Assembly: GCA_026075535.2 (NCBI GenBank)
Contig: AP026544.2
Span: forward strand, 4,340,001 to 4,404,000
Direction of reading: 5' to 3'
Length of the DNA stretch: 64,000 nt
Origin: Tricholoma matsutake
Lineage: Eukaryota > Basidiomycota > Agaricomycetes > Agaricales > Tricholomataceae
A model generated the notes under the pieces. It was not told the DNA's origin and made no database searches. It saw nothing but the letters and a program-made list of their open reading frames with translations. The translations under genes were made by a program, and so were the position numbers. Numbering within the stretch: position 1 is the stretch's first letter; each line of letters opens with the position of its first letter. Positions 1-12,200 of the stretch are shown here, piece by piece.

Positions 1-1
1 A

Positions 2-1163
2 AAGGCATTATGGCACCAAGTGACTACTGTTGTAATCTTATGGCAGAATCAGAGACAAGTTGCTGACTCCCACAGAGATTTGCAGTTTCAAACTGTGTTG
101 CAAAATATGTGATACGAGGCATGCACTCAGACAGATATTGCATTTTTGAACACACTTGTATCAAGTAAAATCAAGGGATGATCACATGTGTCACAGTCAG
201 AGTTTAGAAATGTATCGATCATCACAGCACTTAACTCTCAGAAAGATGAAATCAACTGATTAGGTAGCCTTAGATTTGCAGCAGAAACTGGCCAGCAATT
301 GAACCATTTCTTGTCTGAAGACACCATTCCTTCCAGTGACAATAATGAGACAACAAAAAGAGCAGCAGGCAGAAGACAACTTGTACACCATACCAAATTG
401 ACCAGAGAAATACAACAGACTTTATGGAATCAGCCACCATGCAGAAATTCTAAATTGATTCCTGCTAAACTATCAATTTGTGTGGGCATGCCAATTATGA
501 TTCAACACAATGCAGCAACAGAACTCTGTATGACAAAAGGTCAAGAAGCAACTGTTTATGGTTGGGAATATAGCAAAGGCACTGAAGAAGATATGTATCT
601 AGAAACTTTATTTCTCAAACTCGTGAACCCAACTCAATCTGTGCAGCTACCAGACTTACCTCTTAATGTAGTGCCTTTGGTTAAAACTACAACTAATACC
701 TCCTGCCAACTCACAGATGATACTTCTCTAGTAATATCTTGAAACCAAGTTGAAGCTTTACTAAATTTTGCTATGACAGATTATGCTTCACAAGGCAAAA
801 CCCGACAGAAAAATGTTGCTGATCTTGCAGAGACTAGAACACATCAAGGTTATATACTGCTTTATCGAGAGGCACTACTGCTAAAGGCACTCTGATCTTG
901 TCAGGAATTCATAGCAATAAGATAACAGGTGGTGCTTCAGGTGCTTTACATCAAGAATTCAGAGAACAAGAACTACTAGATTTGATTACCACATTGCAAT
1001 ATGAAGGTTGTCTTCCCACTCATATTGCAACAGCAGACAGACAAAACACCCTGATATCTAATTTTTGAAAATAGAAAGGAGAATCTTTTGTCCCATTGAC
1101 TACACATCCTGCAATTGCAGGATCCTTATTTAGAATGGAATCATTCAAATATTGAATGGGCAA
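2..1163 (+). pseudogene. Decayed Pif1-like / Helitron-type DNA helicase, C-terminal part
   Basis: One frame (from base 2) carries the C-terminal part of the Pif1-like helicases that are multicopy in Agaricomycetes and often associated with Helitrons. Visible motifs are LWHQVTTVVILWQN near the left edge, an IGMP-like stretch (CVGMPIMIQHNAATELC) followed by TKGQEATVYGW at about 480-570, and NFAMTDYASQGKTR at about 765-810, the late helicase motif. GGASGALHQEFRE follows near 930. In-frame TGA codons at 110, 179 and 260 sit where relatives have Arg, which suggests CGA to TGA change. The Walker motifs would lie left of the window. It is not functional as read. A domesticated helicase is unlikely because of the stops. 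Confidence 0.8.
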
Positions 1164-2122
1164 TCATAAAGGCAAAAGAATGACAGGCTCCATCTATAGC
1201 CCAGCCAACCAATTTGCAAGACGATGAGCATATGTGCTCATCAGAATGCATCATCTATTCCATGGACGAGCCCTGCAGGCTTGGTCAACCCAAACGACAA
1301 CCTGCAACACCCTCAACACCTCCCAGCATCCCCCATCTCGTCCCACAGACCCCCATCAAAATCATCGAACCACCTGGCAAAACTACCATGTCATATTCAA
1401 TGACCCCCACTCCCCCACTCCTGCCACTCTCAGAACAAAACCTGGCACCCAAAAATTGATGGCACATGCTCCTTGGACCATTGGTGCTCCCCCAGCTCAT
1501 TCCCATAACCCCTGTTTGACACCCTGAGCCCCCCACTGGCCCTAACACATTACAGACAATGATGCTAACATCCCCCTGTGTTTCCATGTCATCTACACCC
1601 CCACCTATATTGTCTACACACAGGAAAGCTCCCTGTTTGCCGCCTGCATCCCCATATGGGCCCATATACCCCAGTTCATCCTAGCTCAGCCCTAAACCAG
1701 CCATTTCGCTGCCTCCTGCGCATTTTGACTGGGCAGAAGATGTGGAATCCCTCCCCATTCCCCCACCTGCTGCACCTGCATCCCCACAAGACCTCTTGGG
1801 TCTTCGATCAAATCTCCTGGGTCCATTTCGGTCCTTATGCAGGCATGTTCAATGATATGACACTGTTTGACAATGACCCCCACCAAATATTTTTTCATCT
1901 CATAGATCTTTTCAACCAGCTCTTCCACTCTTTGACCAGCCTCAATCATTTATCACCCGATGTCACCCTTCTGGTATAGGACCAGGAAAACCTATTGTCA
2001 TTGTTCCCTTTGGAGCAACCCCTACTCCTGCTCCTGTTCCAAAGCTAGACTGGGATCAAGACCCCTGGCTTGCTGACTTGAGTAAGGCCCTTTGGGCATT
2101 GGGATGGATACCTCCTTGTTGA
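1164..2122 (+). other. Pro/Thr-rich decayed coding tail after the helicase relic
   Basis: This stretch is C-rich and keeps several partly open plus-strand frames full of Pro, Thr, Ser and His. It ends in a coding-like segment at about 1980-2122 (reading PKLDWDQDPWLADLSKALW) that stops at TGA 2120-2122. I infer that it is the decayed C-terminal extension of the helicase protein upstream or of a neighbouring transposon protein. No family was recognised and no intact start could be chosen. Confidence 0.35.
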
Positions 2123-3147
2123 GTTTTTCTTTACTTTATTTTTGATACCAACTATACAATTTTTTTGTCTATTATATTATTCCTACTTATTTTTTTTCTG
2201 TGGCGACAAGGACATCACCTTTTTTGGAGGTGGGCAGATGGAGTAGTGTGCATGGGCACACCTACTCCAGGTCATGTGACCACATAGTCAGTAGACAGTC
2301 ACATGTATGTACAGGCTCACGCTATCACTATCACTGTCCCTGCCATAGCTATAGGCAGGAGACTCATTATGTCTCCACTGGCCAGGTCTGGGCCACTCAA
2401 TGAGAAGTTTCTTCCCTCTGTTCAGACTCACACTCTTTACTATTATCCATACTGTCTCTACTCATTCAACTCACACCATTTGTTACTACAAAATTTCAAA
2501 TCTTCTGTCATGGACTCACACTCTGATGTTTCCCTGCATTCTGACCACAAGTCCACCACCTCCATATTTTACCCCACCACCTCCAGCATATGTGGGAGTG
2601 GAACCCATTGATTTGGATCTCACTGAAACTTCTGCCCCAGGCCCACTCAGTCCTGCTCTCAGTGACATGGAAATTGACATCTTTGGTGCAGGTTAGATGA
2701 GTTTGATCTTACATGGCTGTGTTCTAAACTCTATACAGGTTGTCATCTTGCAGCAGCCCCACAAGTCCTTTCATCACAACCTCCTCCTGTAGTCCCTTCT
2801 CAAACTCCTCCTGTAATTCCTTCACAAGTCCCTCCACAAACTCACCCCACTGTTCCCTCGCAATCAGCATCAGATTTATGATCTCAACCAACACCATCAG
2901 ATGTCCATGAAAAATGCATTTCATGTGCACAAGCACCTTGGGTTACAAGACTGCTTACTCCTGAGGTACCAGAAGCAGCTGCAACAGTTTCTTATGTAGA
3001 CTCTGACTCATTGACCAAGTTTGAAATCCTTGTCTGGGCTGTTCCACCAAGTCCTAAACAGTCGACTGGTCATGGAAAATCAAAGAAAGTTCAGAATGTT
3101 GACCCAGTTGCATACGGTTCTGTCTCCCCAATGACCAGACATGACTG
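2123..3147 (+). other. Decayed transposon-like coding sequence, unrecognised
   Basis: No intact gene. From about 2730 to 3147 one plus frame reads a repetitive PPVVPSQ / PPVIPSQ / PPQTHPTVPSQ region. It then gives a non-repetitive stretch (SLTKFEILVWAVPPSPK near 3010-3060), broken by a TGA near 2880. It is cut at 3148 by the hAT-like inverted-repeat element. The part from 2123 to 2720 is T-rich and shows only short Ser/His-rich frames. Probably another transposon-borne gene, but the family is unknown. Confidence 0.3.
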
Positions 3148-3155
3148 GAAAACTA

Positions 3156-3615
3156 CAGGGCAAGGCAGGGCATCTCATACTTTTACCCCTACCCCTGAAC
3201 ACCCTACCCTTAGGGGTAAGGGTATGGAAACATATAAGGGTTACCAAGGGTATAGAAGGGTTTGTCAAGGGTACAAGGGTTTGGCACAAAATCAACATAT
3301 TTAGAGCAAAATTCATTTGAAAAGTGTTGATAACTATTAATATCACATATTAATACCTCTCATTAACATATGAAAGCCATTATCATGTTGGACAATCCCA
3401 AATTCTGGATTTAATTGATGAAAATCTTGAATATGAGTCTTTGTAGCTGAAAAAATCAAATGATATTCTTATATAAGCATACCCCTGGCATACCCCTGTA
3501 CCCTTAGTAAGGGTACAGGGGTATGCAAGGGTATGAACTTCCAAACCCCTACCCTTACCCCTCATAACCTTAGCCCAAAAACACAAGGGTATACCCCTAC
3601 CCCTGCCTTGCCTTA
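3156..3615. mobile_element. Non-autonomous hAT-like inverted-repeat element (MITE), 460 bp
   Basis: The ends are inverted repeats: left CAGGGCAAGGCAGGG, right complement TAAGGCAAGGCAGGGG. The flanking 8-mers GAAAACTA (3148-3155) and GGAAACTG (3616-3623) match at 6 of 8 positions, as expected for an aged 8-bp hAT target duplication. The interior is built of inverted clusters of AAGGGTA/TACCCTT and TACCCCT motifs at 3180-3290 and 3475-3600, so the whole element can fold back. It encodes no protein. A CAGGG start plus 8-bp duplication favours hAT over other families. Confidence 0.6.
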
Positions 3616-3621
3616 GGAAAC

Positions 3622-3826
3622 TGTAAGAGTGCCTCTTACTCTTTCTGCATTATTACTCCAATTCCTTGCATCACCCAGTTACCTTACCTAATGTCCATGA
3701 TCATGTCTTAATCATGTGGTCTCAGATTAGTATCATAGGATGTAAACTAATACTATCTTATCTTAAATTCATACCATCATCTAGTTTACATCATTCTGTC
3801 TCTTAAGTGTTGGGACTTCTAACTAT
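3622..3826 (+). repeat. LTR-like repeat, left copy (outer Gypsy element)
   Basis: About 205 bp starting with the hairpin GTAAGAG-TGC-CTCTTAC and ending near TTGGGACTTCTAACT. It is nearly identical and in the same orientation to 15888-16092. The two copies bracket the outer Gypsy coding pieces, which fits a 5' and 3' LTR. Exact termini are not certain because neither copy ends in a clear CA and no target duplication was found. Confidence 0.5.
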
Positions 3827-4307
3827 CTCCCACTTTTTTTTAACTGGTCCAGGTTGAAGTGTGGTACACCAACCCAATACTTTTTTCAACCGTGAAACCA
3901 CACCAATGTAGGACAGGCAAACAGACCTGATAAGTGTTATCCATCCTGCCCTTCACAAATAGTGATATCATCCTTCCCAAACAAGCAAGAACACCTCCCA
4001 GAGCATATAACAACACCCACAGTGTCATGGGCTTGCTGGCAAGAACCCACAGAAGCCTGGAACCACTCATGCCTTTGATGTGTCCTTATCTCCACCATGA
4101 TAACCCTGATGCATTTTCCAACATCGCTCCATGATGACCCACATTACCTGACTATATAGTTGGATGTACAACCCACACCTCCATCACTGCACCTGCATGA
4201 TTTTACCCTTTACACACAACTGAGAACCTCACAAACTGTCTCGCCAACCCTCACTACTGACATCATTGACAACTCACAGTCAGATGTGATGACAGCGGCC
4301 CCACACC

Positions 4308-4949
4308 ATGCCTTCAAACAATGTGTCCCCGCTTACATCACCACCATTGTCTAGTCCACCCACCTTGTCCATCATTCCTGCAAATGCTGTTCACCCTGCT
4401 CCTGCACCATTACCCCATCCACCACTGCCCAATAGCACACACAACTCTGATGACAAATCTGAATTGCCCTTCACAATCATGACCTCACTTGTCAACCCAC
4501 TATATGCACTTACTGAAGTATGACAGAGCTCCCCAAACATGGCACCCATTCTTTCTCCTGGTACCCTGACAATCCCCCTTTGCACTTTCAAAACTGCCTG
4601 CCACCATTACTTTGCAAACAAAGAGATTGCTGCCAATGACCAGATTGGCAAGATTCTTTACAACTTTGAGTCCACTACTGTACAGTCTTGGGTCCTCGCA
4701 GAGGAAGACCGTCTTGCTACCTTAACATTCAAGGTCTTCATGACCAAATTCAAGCTCAAGTTCCTGGTGCACTCCTGGGAGGATGAGCTGATCCAGGATC
4801 AGATTGCCTTCCAATCCACCATGCCCTTCCTCACTTGGATCAACAAAGTATGCAATGCCAATGATGAACTCCATGCCGCCAGCTCTTCCTACTACATCAC
4901 CCCACCAATCTTTGTAAACACCTTGTCCCCCACCTCTCACCAGCTCTGA
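4308..4949 (+). pseudogene. gag of outer Gypsy element
   Basis: One frame runs from 4308 to 4949 with a single TGA at 4521-4523. After a Pro/Ser-rich head it shows a capsid-like helical region (FKTACHHYFANKEI, then AEEDRLATLTFKVFMTKFK and SWEDELIQDQIAF), the usual organisation of basidiomycete Gypsy gag. The gag-like frame continues downstream after a break at 4950 (EEWQEHVHLLEQDLDSRR). The start codon is uncertain; capsid identity is by pattern only. Confidence 0.65.
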
Positions 4950-4954
4950 AACAC

Positions 4955-7274
4955 TTGTACAATGGCAACAATGGTGTGCCCCCTGGTGCCACTGTAGGAA
5001 TGCTGGATGCAATCACCACACTTGAAGAATGGCAAGAGCATGTTCACCTACTGGAACAGGACCTTGACAGTCGTCGCTCGCAATGGGTGACAGAAGCCAA
5101 GAAACCCAAAACTGTAAAGGACACATCGACTGCTGCCTCTGGACCTACAGCCACCACCAATACCACTTACAACTCCCCACCCCTCCCCCACCTCATGGAC
5201 AACAAGAAAGCATTACTCTCCTTGCACCTCGGGTGTTTCAAGTGCTGCACTTTTTACACTGGGCACATTTTGCCAAACTGCAAAGTGACTCGGTGCACCT
5301 TAGAGGCATGCAAGAATGTCATGCCAGAGCTCACAGCCAAGGCTAAGGCAGCTTGGGAGAAGAAGCAAACCACAACACATGTTGCAGCAGTCTTTGAAGA
5401 AAGCGACAAAGAAGATTATTTTGATGACTGTGTAGAAGGTGAAGGTGATGAGTATGTGCCCCACCCCTTTTCTTTTCCTGAACACCTTCAATGGACTTGC
5501 TGTATTGATGCCCCTTTCACCTGTGCACCCACTCCCATCACTGCACTTATTGACCATGGCTCTGCCCCAGTTTTGATTTCCAGTGAACTTGTCAAAATCT
5601 TGGGCCTTGTTCCAAAACTGCTATTCAAGCCACTTTCAGTATCTGGTGCATTCATGAAAGGAAAGGAAAGAGAAGTATGGACTCTAAATTGATACTATTG
5701 CAATACTGTAGACTACATGTTCAATCTCAATTTTCTGTCAAAGAATCACATTGTAGTTGATGCAAACCTGTGGACTGTTGTGGACAAATCCACAGGATAC
5801 AATTTACTCAACCCCCCACATCCTACCCTGAATAGAAAGACACCTGTAATGTCACCTCACAAATGATGTAAGGCTGAGCATCACTCAATTAAAACTGGTC
5901 AACAACAAGCATGAAAAATACAAAACCTCATACATCTTGAATTGCAAATGCTGTTTGATGAAAATCCAGAACATTTTGATATGGACACTTACACAATGGG
6001 CCCTGCATGTGTCATCATGGCAGTGCAGACTTGGATTGCTGAACTCACTAATCTGGAGAAGTTACAGCACCTGGACAAGTCCTTCAAAGCAAAGTTCAAG
6101 AATCACTTTCCTACAGACATTCCCCATGTACATGACTTACTGACCAATGTATATCATCACATTGAACTAAGACTGGGCACACCTGTCTCTGTCGCATGCA
6201 CATATGGTTGTCCCAGAAAATACCGAGCAGGTTGGAAGATGCTAATAGACCAACATGTCACGGTGGGCCACATTCAGCTGTCCTCTTCTCCATATGCATC
6301 CCCTTCCTTCATTATCCCAAAGGCTGACCCTACTGTCCTCCCACATTGGGTAAATGATTACCAACATCTTAACCGCTTAACCATCCCAGTCAACTATCCA
6401 TTACCATGAATCAATGATATTCTAGCAGACTGCGCCAAGGTGAGAATCTGGGGAAAGATCAACATGACCAATTCATTCTTCCAAACCCTTGTACACCCTG
6501 ACCATGTTAAGTACACTGCGACCTTGACCCCATTCAGCCTCTGGGAATGGGTGGTAATGCCAATGGGAATGAGAAACTCACTGGCAACACACCAGTGACA
6601 GGTTACACTCATGCTTAAAGACCTCATCAGCAAGATCTGCCATGTATATCTAGATGATATAATCATTTAGTCCTCGTTGTTAGAGGAACCAAGAAGAACA
6701 TGGAAGTGGTCTTAGAAGCACTTAAGGTCACTAATCTTTACTGCTCATCAAAGAAGTCAATGCTATTCTTGACCAAAATTGACTTCTTAGGGCACCACAT
6801 CTCCACTCAGGGAATTGAGGCTGACTCCTCCAAAGTTTCCCACATACTGAATTGGCCAGCACCCACCACTGCAAAACATGTCAGGCAATTCTTAGGACTG
6901 GTGCGATACATCAGTGTGTTCCTACCATCACTTGTGGAACACACCACCATTCTTACTTCACTCACCAGGAAAGAATGCAATACCACTTTCCCAACCTGGA
7001 CCAGTACACACCAGTACACATTTAGTGGTTAGCAGGGACTGTCTCACAACGATTGATCATGAAAACCCAGGCAAAAACAAAATATCTGTAACATGTGATG
7101 CCAGCAAGCGACAGATGGGTGCAGTACTTGCATTTGGACCAACATGGGAAACTGCATGTCCAGTCACTTTCAAAAGCCAGCAACTCAATGGTGCAGAGAG
7201 AAACTACCCCCTACACAAACAAGAAATGCTGTTGATTATGTGGGCACTGCAAAAATGGCAGGTGGACCTGCTGG
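4955..7274 (+). pseudogene. pol of outer Gypsy element: zinc-finger-like, protease, RT, RNase H (first half)
   Basis: 4955-5692 holds a Cys/His cluster (CFKCCTFYTGHILPNC) and an aspartic-protease-like LIDHGSAPVLIS, where relatives usually have D-[NTS]-G. RT follows from 5942: SPYASPSFIIPKAD, then the active-site YLDDI at about 6645. The thumb and connection region is at 6700-7030, and RNase H begins with TCDASKRQMGAVL at about 7090. Stops at 6406 (TGA), about 6596 (TGA) and 6668 (TAG), plus frame changes, break it. The TGA codons fall at conserved Arg positions. The RNase H frame stops at the insertion point of Gypsy copy A and resumes at 13502. Confidence 0.8.
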
Positions 7275-7677
7275 TGTTAGGAAACCACCCCATTACCTAA
7301 TAAACTTTCATTTTTATTTTATTATGTCGAATTATGCTACATGATGCCAAATTACACTACACTTTGATAGTGTGAGAATTTTATTTTGCACACATCAATA
7401 TGTACATGCATGTGCAAATGCGTCGGTAGCAACAATGTACAATATATATAACATAGTATATAAACCCTAAATATATGCCTAGGGGACCCCAGTTGTGTTC
7501 TCTTAGGTATTCCACCTAGGTTTTTGGTGTGAAAGGCCTTTGTCAACAAACTCATCTATTAATAACCCCTCGCATCAAAACCATCAATTTCCCCCATCAC
7601 GAGCGCGGATCCTGCCCCCTTCTTGTAGAGAGAACCTGCACGGTCTTAGCTAGCAGATAGTGGGTGTCGCCCTAACA
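7275..7677 (+). repeat. 5' LTR of Gypsy copy A
   Basis: 403 bp, TGTTAGGAAACC to CCCTAACA. A TATA-like stretch (ATATATATAACATAGTATATAAA) at about 7441-7463 is a plausible promoter. No obvious match to a tRNA 3' end follows the LTR (7678 onward reads GAAGAACACAACTTCCC), so the primer is undetermined. 7678-8164 is the untranslated leader and holds no gene. Confidence 0.9.
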
Positions 7678-8164
7678 GAAGAACACAACTTCCCATATCA
7701 GTGCACCTTCTCTTACTTGCACATACATCATTGTTTCACCATGCCACATCCAATTACTCATCCTTTCGGCATGAGCCGGAAGTACTTGTATATACGTAAT
7801 CTACCTTTTCTTTCATAAGCCAATGCCAGGCCTCGCCTTACATTGCGACTGCCAGTGATCGAGAGGCAGTACTCATCATTAGGACAGCTGCAACCAGACA
7901 ACTGATTGGATCTGGTTTAGTTACAATTTACATCACTCTATTTGGATGACTATTTTAGTTACAAGCTGAATTCAGCAATATCTCAGAGATCAGGCACTGT
8001 TGGAAGGGTTATTGATCTGAAGTGTCAAATTAAGTGCCCGACGAATGACGAACGATTGATGAACCTCAACAAACCTTATCACATGACCCATAAACATTTG
8101 GAGAGGTTTTGAAGAACAAGTCTTGAAATTGTCAAAGAAGTGACTCATCACAGATTTTACAATT

Positions 8165-9262
8165 ATGTCCGAACCCTCAACTTCTAATCCTGGTCCTAAT
8201 CCTGTTTCCACACCAGCACTAGAAGCGAAAATTGATGCGCTTACAGCGCAGATGTCACAATTAGTGTCAGTGTTGGCAGCATCACAGCCCAGACAAGCAG
8301 AAGTACAACCAGAGATGACAGGAGAAAGAGATGATGAGATGGAGGAGATGGTGGAGTGGATGTCGCAGGAGGATGAGATGGCAGAGAAATCCGGAAATGG
8401 AAAAGTGCACTTACCTAAGTACATGCCCCCGCAAATCTTTGACGGTACCATGGAGAATACAAAATCCTTCATCAGCTCTATAGTATTGTACATCCATGGG
8501 AGGAAGCCAGAGTTTCGTACAGCTGAGTCTAGGATTATGTTTGCTCTCTCGTACATTCAGGGGGGGGAAGCACAGTTCTGGAGAAACGAGGCTATTAATC
8601 AAATTGCCACGGGAAATAAACCATTTGCAACCTTCAAGGAATTTCTGGAGAGATTGGAGGCACAGTTTGGAGACCCTAATCCAAAGGCAACAGCCAATGC
8701 TAAATTAAAGACCATGCGCCAAGGTTCCTTAATGGTGGATGAATTTATTTTGCAGTTCAAAGCAGAAGCTTTGCAGACGGATATGGGAGAAGCCACGTTG
8801 GTAGAATTTTTGAAAGCAGGATTAAATCCCTCTTTATTCAAGTCTATCTACTGACTACCTTCTATGCCAGAGAAGTTGGATGAGTGGTATAATTGGGCAA
8901 TGCACCTTGACTGGCAATATCGGCAGAAACAGGTGGAGTCAAAGTTGATGTACGGAAGTAGTAAATTTGGAAAGTCATCTGGAGGAAAGTCTGAGAAAGG
9001 AAAAGTGCCTCAGGCGCAAGCTCCAAGGGCACAGCCACCGGCCATGGCAGTGACACCTATAGTTACGGAGTCAGCAGCACCAGCAGAGGCAATGGAGGTT
9101 GATCAAGCAGGGAGATGAGCCCCACTTAAATGTTTTAACTGTGGGCAGTTAGGACATATTTCTAGGAATTGTAGGCAGAAAAGAAAGATTAGGGAAGCTA
9201 CAATCGAGGAAGTGAAGCCAGAGGAAGGCAAGCAGAAGAATTTTGTGGAAGAGTCCCAGTGA
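8165..9262 (+). pseudogene. gag of Gypsy copy A
   Basis: A 365-codon frame starting ATG at 8165. It has a helical capsid-type region (about residues 85-230, including GGEAQFWRNEAINQIATG and FLERLEAQFGDP). A basic linker and a CCHC zinc knuckle (CFNCGQLGHISRNC, about residue 323) follow near the end. Two in-frame TGA codons (8852-8854 and 9116-9118) break it; copy B has CAA at both places, which points to an ancestral CGA. The gag stop TGA (9260-9262) overlaps the pol frame in a GTGA, with pol in the -1 frame. Confidence 0.9.
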
Positions 9263-12200
9263 AGGTTTCCCCATTGGTGACCCAGAATCATTACAATGTA
9301 TTAGTATCCAAGGAAACCCAGAGTAAATCAGAAAAGGAAATCGAGGAGGAGTACAACTGTTGCAAATCACATGACAAAGAAAATTGTCATGCGTCATTTC
9401 CGAAAACCCCTAAATTCTTTATTCGCTCTGTGCAAGTAGAACCTGAAATCACCTTGACTATGGGACTGAAGACAGTGGACATGCATGCAGCTATTGATGT
9501 GGAAGCATTGCTTGATAGTGGTGCTACAGGATTATTTATTAATCGATCCTTAATTACTGGAAACAGTATTAACACACGCAAGCTGGTGTAACCTATAATG
9601 GTGTACAATATTGATGGAACAGTCAATCGTGGAGGAACTATCAAGGAGGAGGTGACTATGATCCTAAAGTATCAGGAGCATCAGGAGCAAGCCGTATTCA
9701 AAGTGTGTGATCTTGGGAAAACCAATCTAATAATAGGATGTCCATGGTTACAGAAGCATAATCCTGAAATTGATTGGAAAACTGGGAAAGTACAAATGAC
9801 TCGTTGTCCTAAGGAATGTAATGTGTATGGAAGGAAGATGAAGAAGGAAAAAAGGAAAAAGAAAGAGAAAGAATGTCTGAGAAAGTATTCTGTTACGATG
9901 GAGGAAGTGGAGGATGAGGAAATGCCAAATGGGGAAGTTCCGATCATGATCGAGAAAGAAGAGCAGAAGCAAACCTTTAGAACAATTCATGGAGGACAGT
10001 CGTGGGACAAGAATATCGTGAAGGTGGAGAAGCCAGTGGAGGAATGGGTGCCAAAAGTGTATCATGAACATCTGTCAGTGTTCCAGAAGAAAGAGTCTGA
10101 GCAAATGCCGGTGCAGAAGCCATGGGATCATGCGATTGAGATGAAGCCAGGGTTTGTGCCAAAGAAGTCGAAGGTATATCCGTTATCTCTGATGGAACAA
10201 GAAGAAGTGGATGCATTCCTGAAGGAGCAATTGCGCAAAGGATACATATGACCTTCGAAATCACCGCAAATGTCACCAATATTACTCGTGCCAAAGAAAG
10301 ACCAAAGGAAGAGGATGTGTACAGATTATAGGTATCTGAATGAGTGGACAGTAAAGAATGTGTACCCCCTGCCATTGATCTCAGAAATAATTGACAAAGT
10401 GGGGAAAGCCAAAGTCTTTACAAAATTGGATTTACAATGGGGATACAACAATGTACGAATAAAGAAAGGAGATGAGTGGAAGGCCGCATTTGCCACGCAT
10501 CGAGGATCCTTTGAGCCACTTGTCATGTTTTTTGGGATGACTAATAGTCCCCTGACTTTTCAAAATATGATGAATGACATTTTCAAGGATGTAATAGACA
10601 AAGGCATGGTCATAATATTTATTGACGACATTCTGATATTCATGGAGGATGAAGAAAATCATGAGGCAATAGTACAGGAGGTGTTACAGAGGTTGGCAGA
10701 GAATGATCTATTTTTGAAACCAGAGAAGTGTGTGTTTGGGGCAAGCGAGATTGAGTTCCTAGGATTATTGATCGGCCCTGATGGGATCAAAATGGATCTG
10801 ATCAAGGTACAGGCAATCACAGATTGGCCTGCACCCACCCGTGTCAAGGAGGTTCAAGCCTTCTTGGGACTCGCAAATTATTATCATCACTTTGTGCACA
10901 ATTTTTCTAAAATTGCTGCACCCTTACATAACCTTACGCGACAGGGAGTAGTGTGGAGGTGGGGAGAGCAGCAGCAGACAGTGTTTGAGGAGTTGAAGAG
11001 GAAGTTTGTGGAGGGACCAATATTAGCCCCAGTAGATTTCACATGCCCTTTGCGAGTGGAATCTGATGCATCCGATTTTGCTACTGGAGTGGTATTATCA
11101 ATGCTGTGCGAAGATGACAAATGGCATCCTTGTGCATACTTGTCAAAAGGGTTGAATGATGTGGAAAGGAATTATGATATGCATGACAAAGAAATGTTGG
11201 GGATAATATGAGCATTGGAGGCATGGAGGCATTATTTGGAAGGATGTACACATGAGATTGAGATCTGGATGGATCATCAAAATCTGCAATACTTCATGTC
11301 CACTAAAAAGCTTAATCGCCAGCAAGCGCGTTGGGCACTATTCCTATCGTGTTTCAATTTTCACTTGGTCCACAAAGTGGGAAGCTTAATGAGGAAAGCA
11401 GATGCATTATCCAGACGTATTGATCATAAAAGGGGGGTGGAGGAGGACAATAAGAATGTTACCTTACTCAAACCGGAATACTTTCATATTTGCGCTATGC
11501 ATCAAGGGCATCTATTAATAGATAGCTTGGAAATGGAAATGTTGTCTAAAATTAGACAATGTTTGGAAATGGACGATGAAGTAGTGGAAGCTGTGAAAGC
11601 TCTGAAGGGAGAGAAGAAAGGTAATATTAAAGGAGATGAATGGGCTGAGGAACAAGGGTTGGTGTTGTTTCAAGAAAAAGTGTATGTACCGAAGGATCAG
11701 GATTTGCGAAGGGAGATCGTCCGGTTACATCACAATACACCGATTACCAGACACCCAGGAAGATGGAAGACATTGGAATTAGTAATGAGAAATTATTGGT
11801 GGCCCAGAATTTTGAAGTATGTGTTGGGGTATGTGGATGGATGTGATACATGCATGAGGGGGAAGAAATTTCCAGAAAAACCTACAGGAAAATTAATGCC
11901 GAACCCTATACCTAAAGCACCATGGCAAGATATATCTGTGGATTTTATTACCGGATTACCCGAGGCTCAAGGGTACGATGCAATATTTGTAGTATGCGAC
12001 CGCTTCACAAAGGAGGTCCATATTATTCCTACTACTACAGAAACCTCATCATTGGGCTTGGCGTGCCTCTATCTAAATCAGGTATGGTGGTTACATGGGT
12101 TACCCAATACCATTATCTCCGATCGTGGACCACAATTTGCTTCCACGTTTATGCGAGAACTAAACAACATATTGGGAATTCAAACTAAATTATCTATGGC

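Noticed and set aside
1285..1949. Minus-strand open frames opposite the Pro-rich region
   Set aside because: They are shadows of C-rich plus-strand sequence; no domain, splice sites or sensible start.
3180..3600. Telomere-like AAGGGTA/TACCCTT repeats
   Set aside because: They are irregular, occur in both orientations and are bounded by inverted repeats with an 8-bp duplication, so an internal MITE explains them better than telomeric DNA.
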